From AC-32 sp038236705 (GTDB taxonomy: Bacteria > Actinomycetota > Thermoleophilia > Gaiellales > Gaiellaceae), in assembly GCA_038236705.1 (NCBI GenBank), contig JBBRZN010000070.1, positions 1 to 6,617 of the forward strand: a stretch of 6,617 nt of DNA. Direction: 5' to 3'. The notes beneath the pieces were generated by a model. It ran no database searches, was not told the DNA's origin, and worked only from the letters and a program-made list of their open reading frames with translations. This document shows positions 5,488-6,617 of this stretch, piece after piece. The translations under genes and the position numbers were made by a program. Each line of letters begins with the position of its first letter. The first letter of the stretch is position 1.

Positions 5488-6405
5488 GTGGCGCGTGTTC
5501 TGCCGATGCTGCTCGTGCTGGCCCTGCTTGGCTGCACGGCCGCGGCCTTCGCGGTCACCGAAGGCCTGAAGCTCGAGAAGAGCCCGATCAGCAACACGGT
5601 CGTCGACAAGGTGGTCGCGCCGGACTCGAGCGGCAACTCGATCGCCTCGATCAGCTTCGTGCTCCGCAAGCCAGACCGTCTCACCGTCCAGATCGTGAAC
5701 GGGAACGGCGATGTGATTCGAACCCTGGCCCGCTCGCAGCGGGCGAGGCGCGGCAGCCTTCAGTTCAAATGGAACGGCCGCGACGACCGCGGGCGTGTCG
5801 TTCCGGATGGGAGCTACCGCCCGCGCGTGCATTTGGCGCGCGAGCACCGGACCATCGGCCTGCCGAACGTGATCCGCATGGACGCGACGCCCCCGCTGAT
5901 CAAGCTCGTCTCCGCCAGGCCAGCGGTCTTCTCGCCCGACGGGGACTTCCGCCACGAGTTCGTGCGTATCCGCTACCTGACAAGCGAGAAGGCACAGGCG
6001 ATCCTCTACGTCGATGGCGACCGGCGGACGACGGTCAAGCGGCTCGTCAGGGCCGGGAAGCTCGACTGGGGCGGCCAGGCGGCGCGAGGTCTCAGGCCGG
6101 GCCTTCACCGGCTTCGGCTGCGTGCAATCGACTCCGCCGGAAACCTCTCGAATCCGACGCGTGCCGTCGTCGTGCGGGTGCGCTACATCGAGGTGCGGCC
6201 GCATGTGCTGCGGGTGCATACAAGAGCCCGGTTCGGCTTCCGGGTCGACACCGACGCGAAGCGCTACAGCTGGCACCTCGGCCCGCGCGGGGACGTTAAG
6301 AAGCAGCGGCTGCTGATCTTGCGCGCAGGCGCACCCGGTACGTACCACCTCGTCGTCGCAGCGAACGGCCACGTCTCGCGCGCGCTCGTCGTGGTGAGCC
6401 CGTGA
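5488..6405 (+). CDS. Exported protein with FlgD-like Ig domains, function unknown
   Basis: A 305-residue protein with an N-terminal export signal: a short basic start, a Leu-rich core (residues 5-15), then GCTAAAFA. Signal peptidase I cleavage after Ala22 is likely; a lipoprotein Cys16 in LLGC is a weaker option. The first Ig-like domain (about 40-118) carries the FlgD-type motif WNGRDDRGRVVPDGSY (Trp95 onward). A second (about 130-232) begins DATPP and contains PAVFSPDGDF and IDSAGNLSNP. A third beta-rich segment (about 233-305) ends the protein. Such folds serve in flagellar hook capping and in many unrelated cell-surface proteins, so no flagellar role is implied. The GTG start has no ribosome binding site but a TAGACT sits just upstream. 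It overlaps the next gene by GTGA. A link to sulfur metabolism is not supported; it probably begins another transcription unit. Confidence 0.75.
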   Translation: MARVLPMLLVLALLGCTAAAFAVTEGLKLEKSPISNTVVDKVVAPDSSGNSIASISFVLRKPDRLTVQIVNGNGDVIRTLARSQRARRGSLQFKWNGRDDRGRVVPDGSYRPRVHLAREHRTIGLPNVIRMDATPPLIKLVSARPAVFSPDGDFRHEFVRIRYLTSEKAQAILYVDGDRRTTVKRLVRAGKLDWGGQAARGLRPGLHRLRLRAIDSAGNLSNPTRAVVVRVRYIEVRPHVLRVHTRARFGFRVDTDAKRYSWHLGPRGDVKKQRLLILRAGAPGTYHLVVAANGHVSRALVVVSP

Positions 6406-6617
6406 CCTCCGAGCTGGCCCGGGCAGGAGGCGTGCTCGCCGCCGCCGGGCTGGCCGTGCTGATCGTGGCGCCGGGCCGGCTCCAGCGCCTCGCCGGGCTC
6501 GCGGCGTGGGCGGTCGGGGCCGTGCTGCTCGCTCTCTACCTCGCGCCGCAGGGCCACCGGCCGTTGCTGGCGGCCGCCGCGGTCGTGGGCCTCGCGCTCG
6601 CAGTCGGAGGCGCGGCG
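6402..6617 (+). CDS. Hydrophobic membrane protein, N-terminal part only
   Basis: The frame is open for 72 codons from GTG 6402 to the window end with no stop. The start overlaps the preceding stop as GTGA. The sequence has about three hydrophobic stretches rich in Ala, Leu, Val and Gly (roughly residues 9-23, 30-46 and 53-72), with a basic turn APGRLQRL between the first two and PQGHRP between the last two. This fits the start of a multi-pass membrane protein. I do not recognise the family; O-antigen ligase-like or other polytopic envelope proteins are possible. Co-translation with the Ig-domain protein suggests a shared envelope role. Confidence 0.65.
   Translation, partial: MTSELARAGGVLAAAGLAVLIVAPGRLQRLAGLAAWAVGAVLLALYLAPQGHRPLLAAAAVVGLALAVGGAA

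Noticed and set aside
5383..6372. Long open frame on the - strand opposite the Ig-domain gene
   Set aside because: Low-complexity Arg/Ala/Asp/Val composition, while the + strand frame has a signal peptide and a FlgD-type motif.

Overview
This is a GC-rich window (by eye about two thirds G+C) in which every supported gene lies on the + strand. Genes are packed with overlaps or gaps of 10 to 20 bases, except for one 117-base gap. GTG and TTG starts are common, and there is single-chain Sat-type ATP sulfurylase, an iron-sulfur APS reductase and envelope proteins with FlgD-like Ig folds. This suits a deep-branching actinobacterium, possibly Thermoleophilia/Gaiellales. That placement is an inference from style and gene content; the window has no rRNA or other phylogenetic marker.

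Layout. 1-709: the 3' part of the alpha subunit of a two-subunit class I [4Fe-4S] fumarase/tartrate dehydratase. 710-826: the only long gap, holding two copies of an AT-rich palindrome exactly 78 bp apart. 827-1414: the beta subunit. 1401-2162: phosphosulfolactate synthase (ComA). 2179-2841: assimilatory APS reductase (CysH type with iron-sulfur cysteines). 2838-3437: APS kinase (CysC). 3434-4567: ATP sulfurylase (Sat). 4578-5471: a TauE/SafE family anion exporter. 5488-6405: a secreted protein with FlgD-like Ig domains. 6402-6617: the start of an unrecognised membrane protein that runs off the window.

How the genes fit together. Sat makes APS from sulfate and ATP. APS can then be reduced to sulfite by the CysH-type enzyme or phosphorylated to PAPS by CysC. 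No sulfite reductase is visible. The sulfite-consuming enzyme in view is ComA, which adds sulfite to phosphoenolpyruvate to give the C3 sulfonate phosphosulfolactate. The TauE/SafE protein could export excess sulfite or a sulfonate. The cluster therefore reads as sulfate to sulfite to organosulfonate, resembling the Bacillus subtilis yitABCD set (sat, cysH, comB, comA). A class I hydro-lyase sits directly upstream and overlaps comA. Sulfolactate is a structural analogue of malate, so a role for the hydro-lyase in sulfolactate/sulfoacrylate chemistry is a testable guess; ordinary fumarase is the default.

The most notable sequence-level observations are an 8-bp tandem duplication at the cysC/sat junction, without which the two genes would be one in-frame APS kinase-ATP sulfurylase fusion, and the paired palindromes that separate the two fumarase subunit genes.
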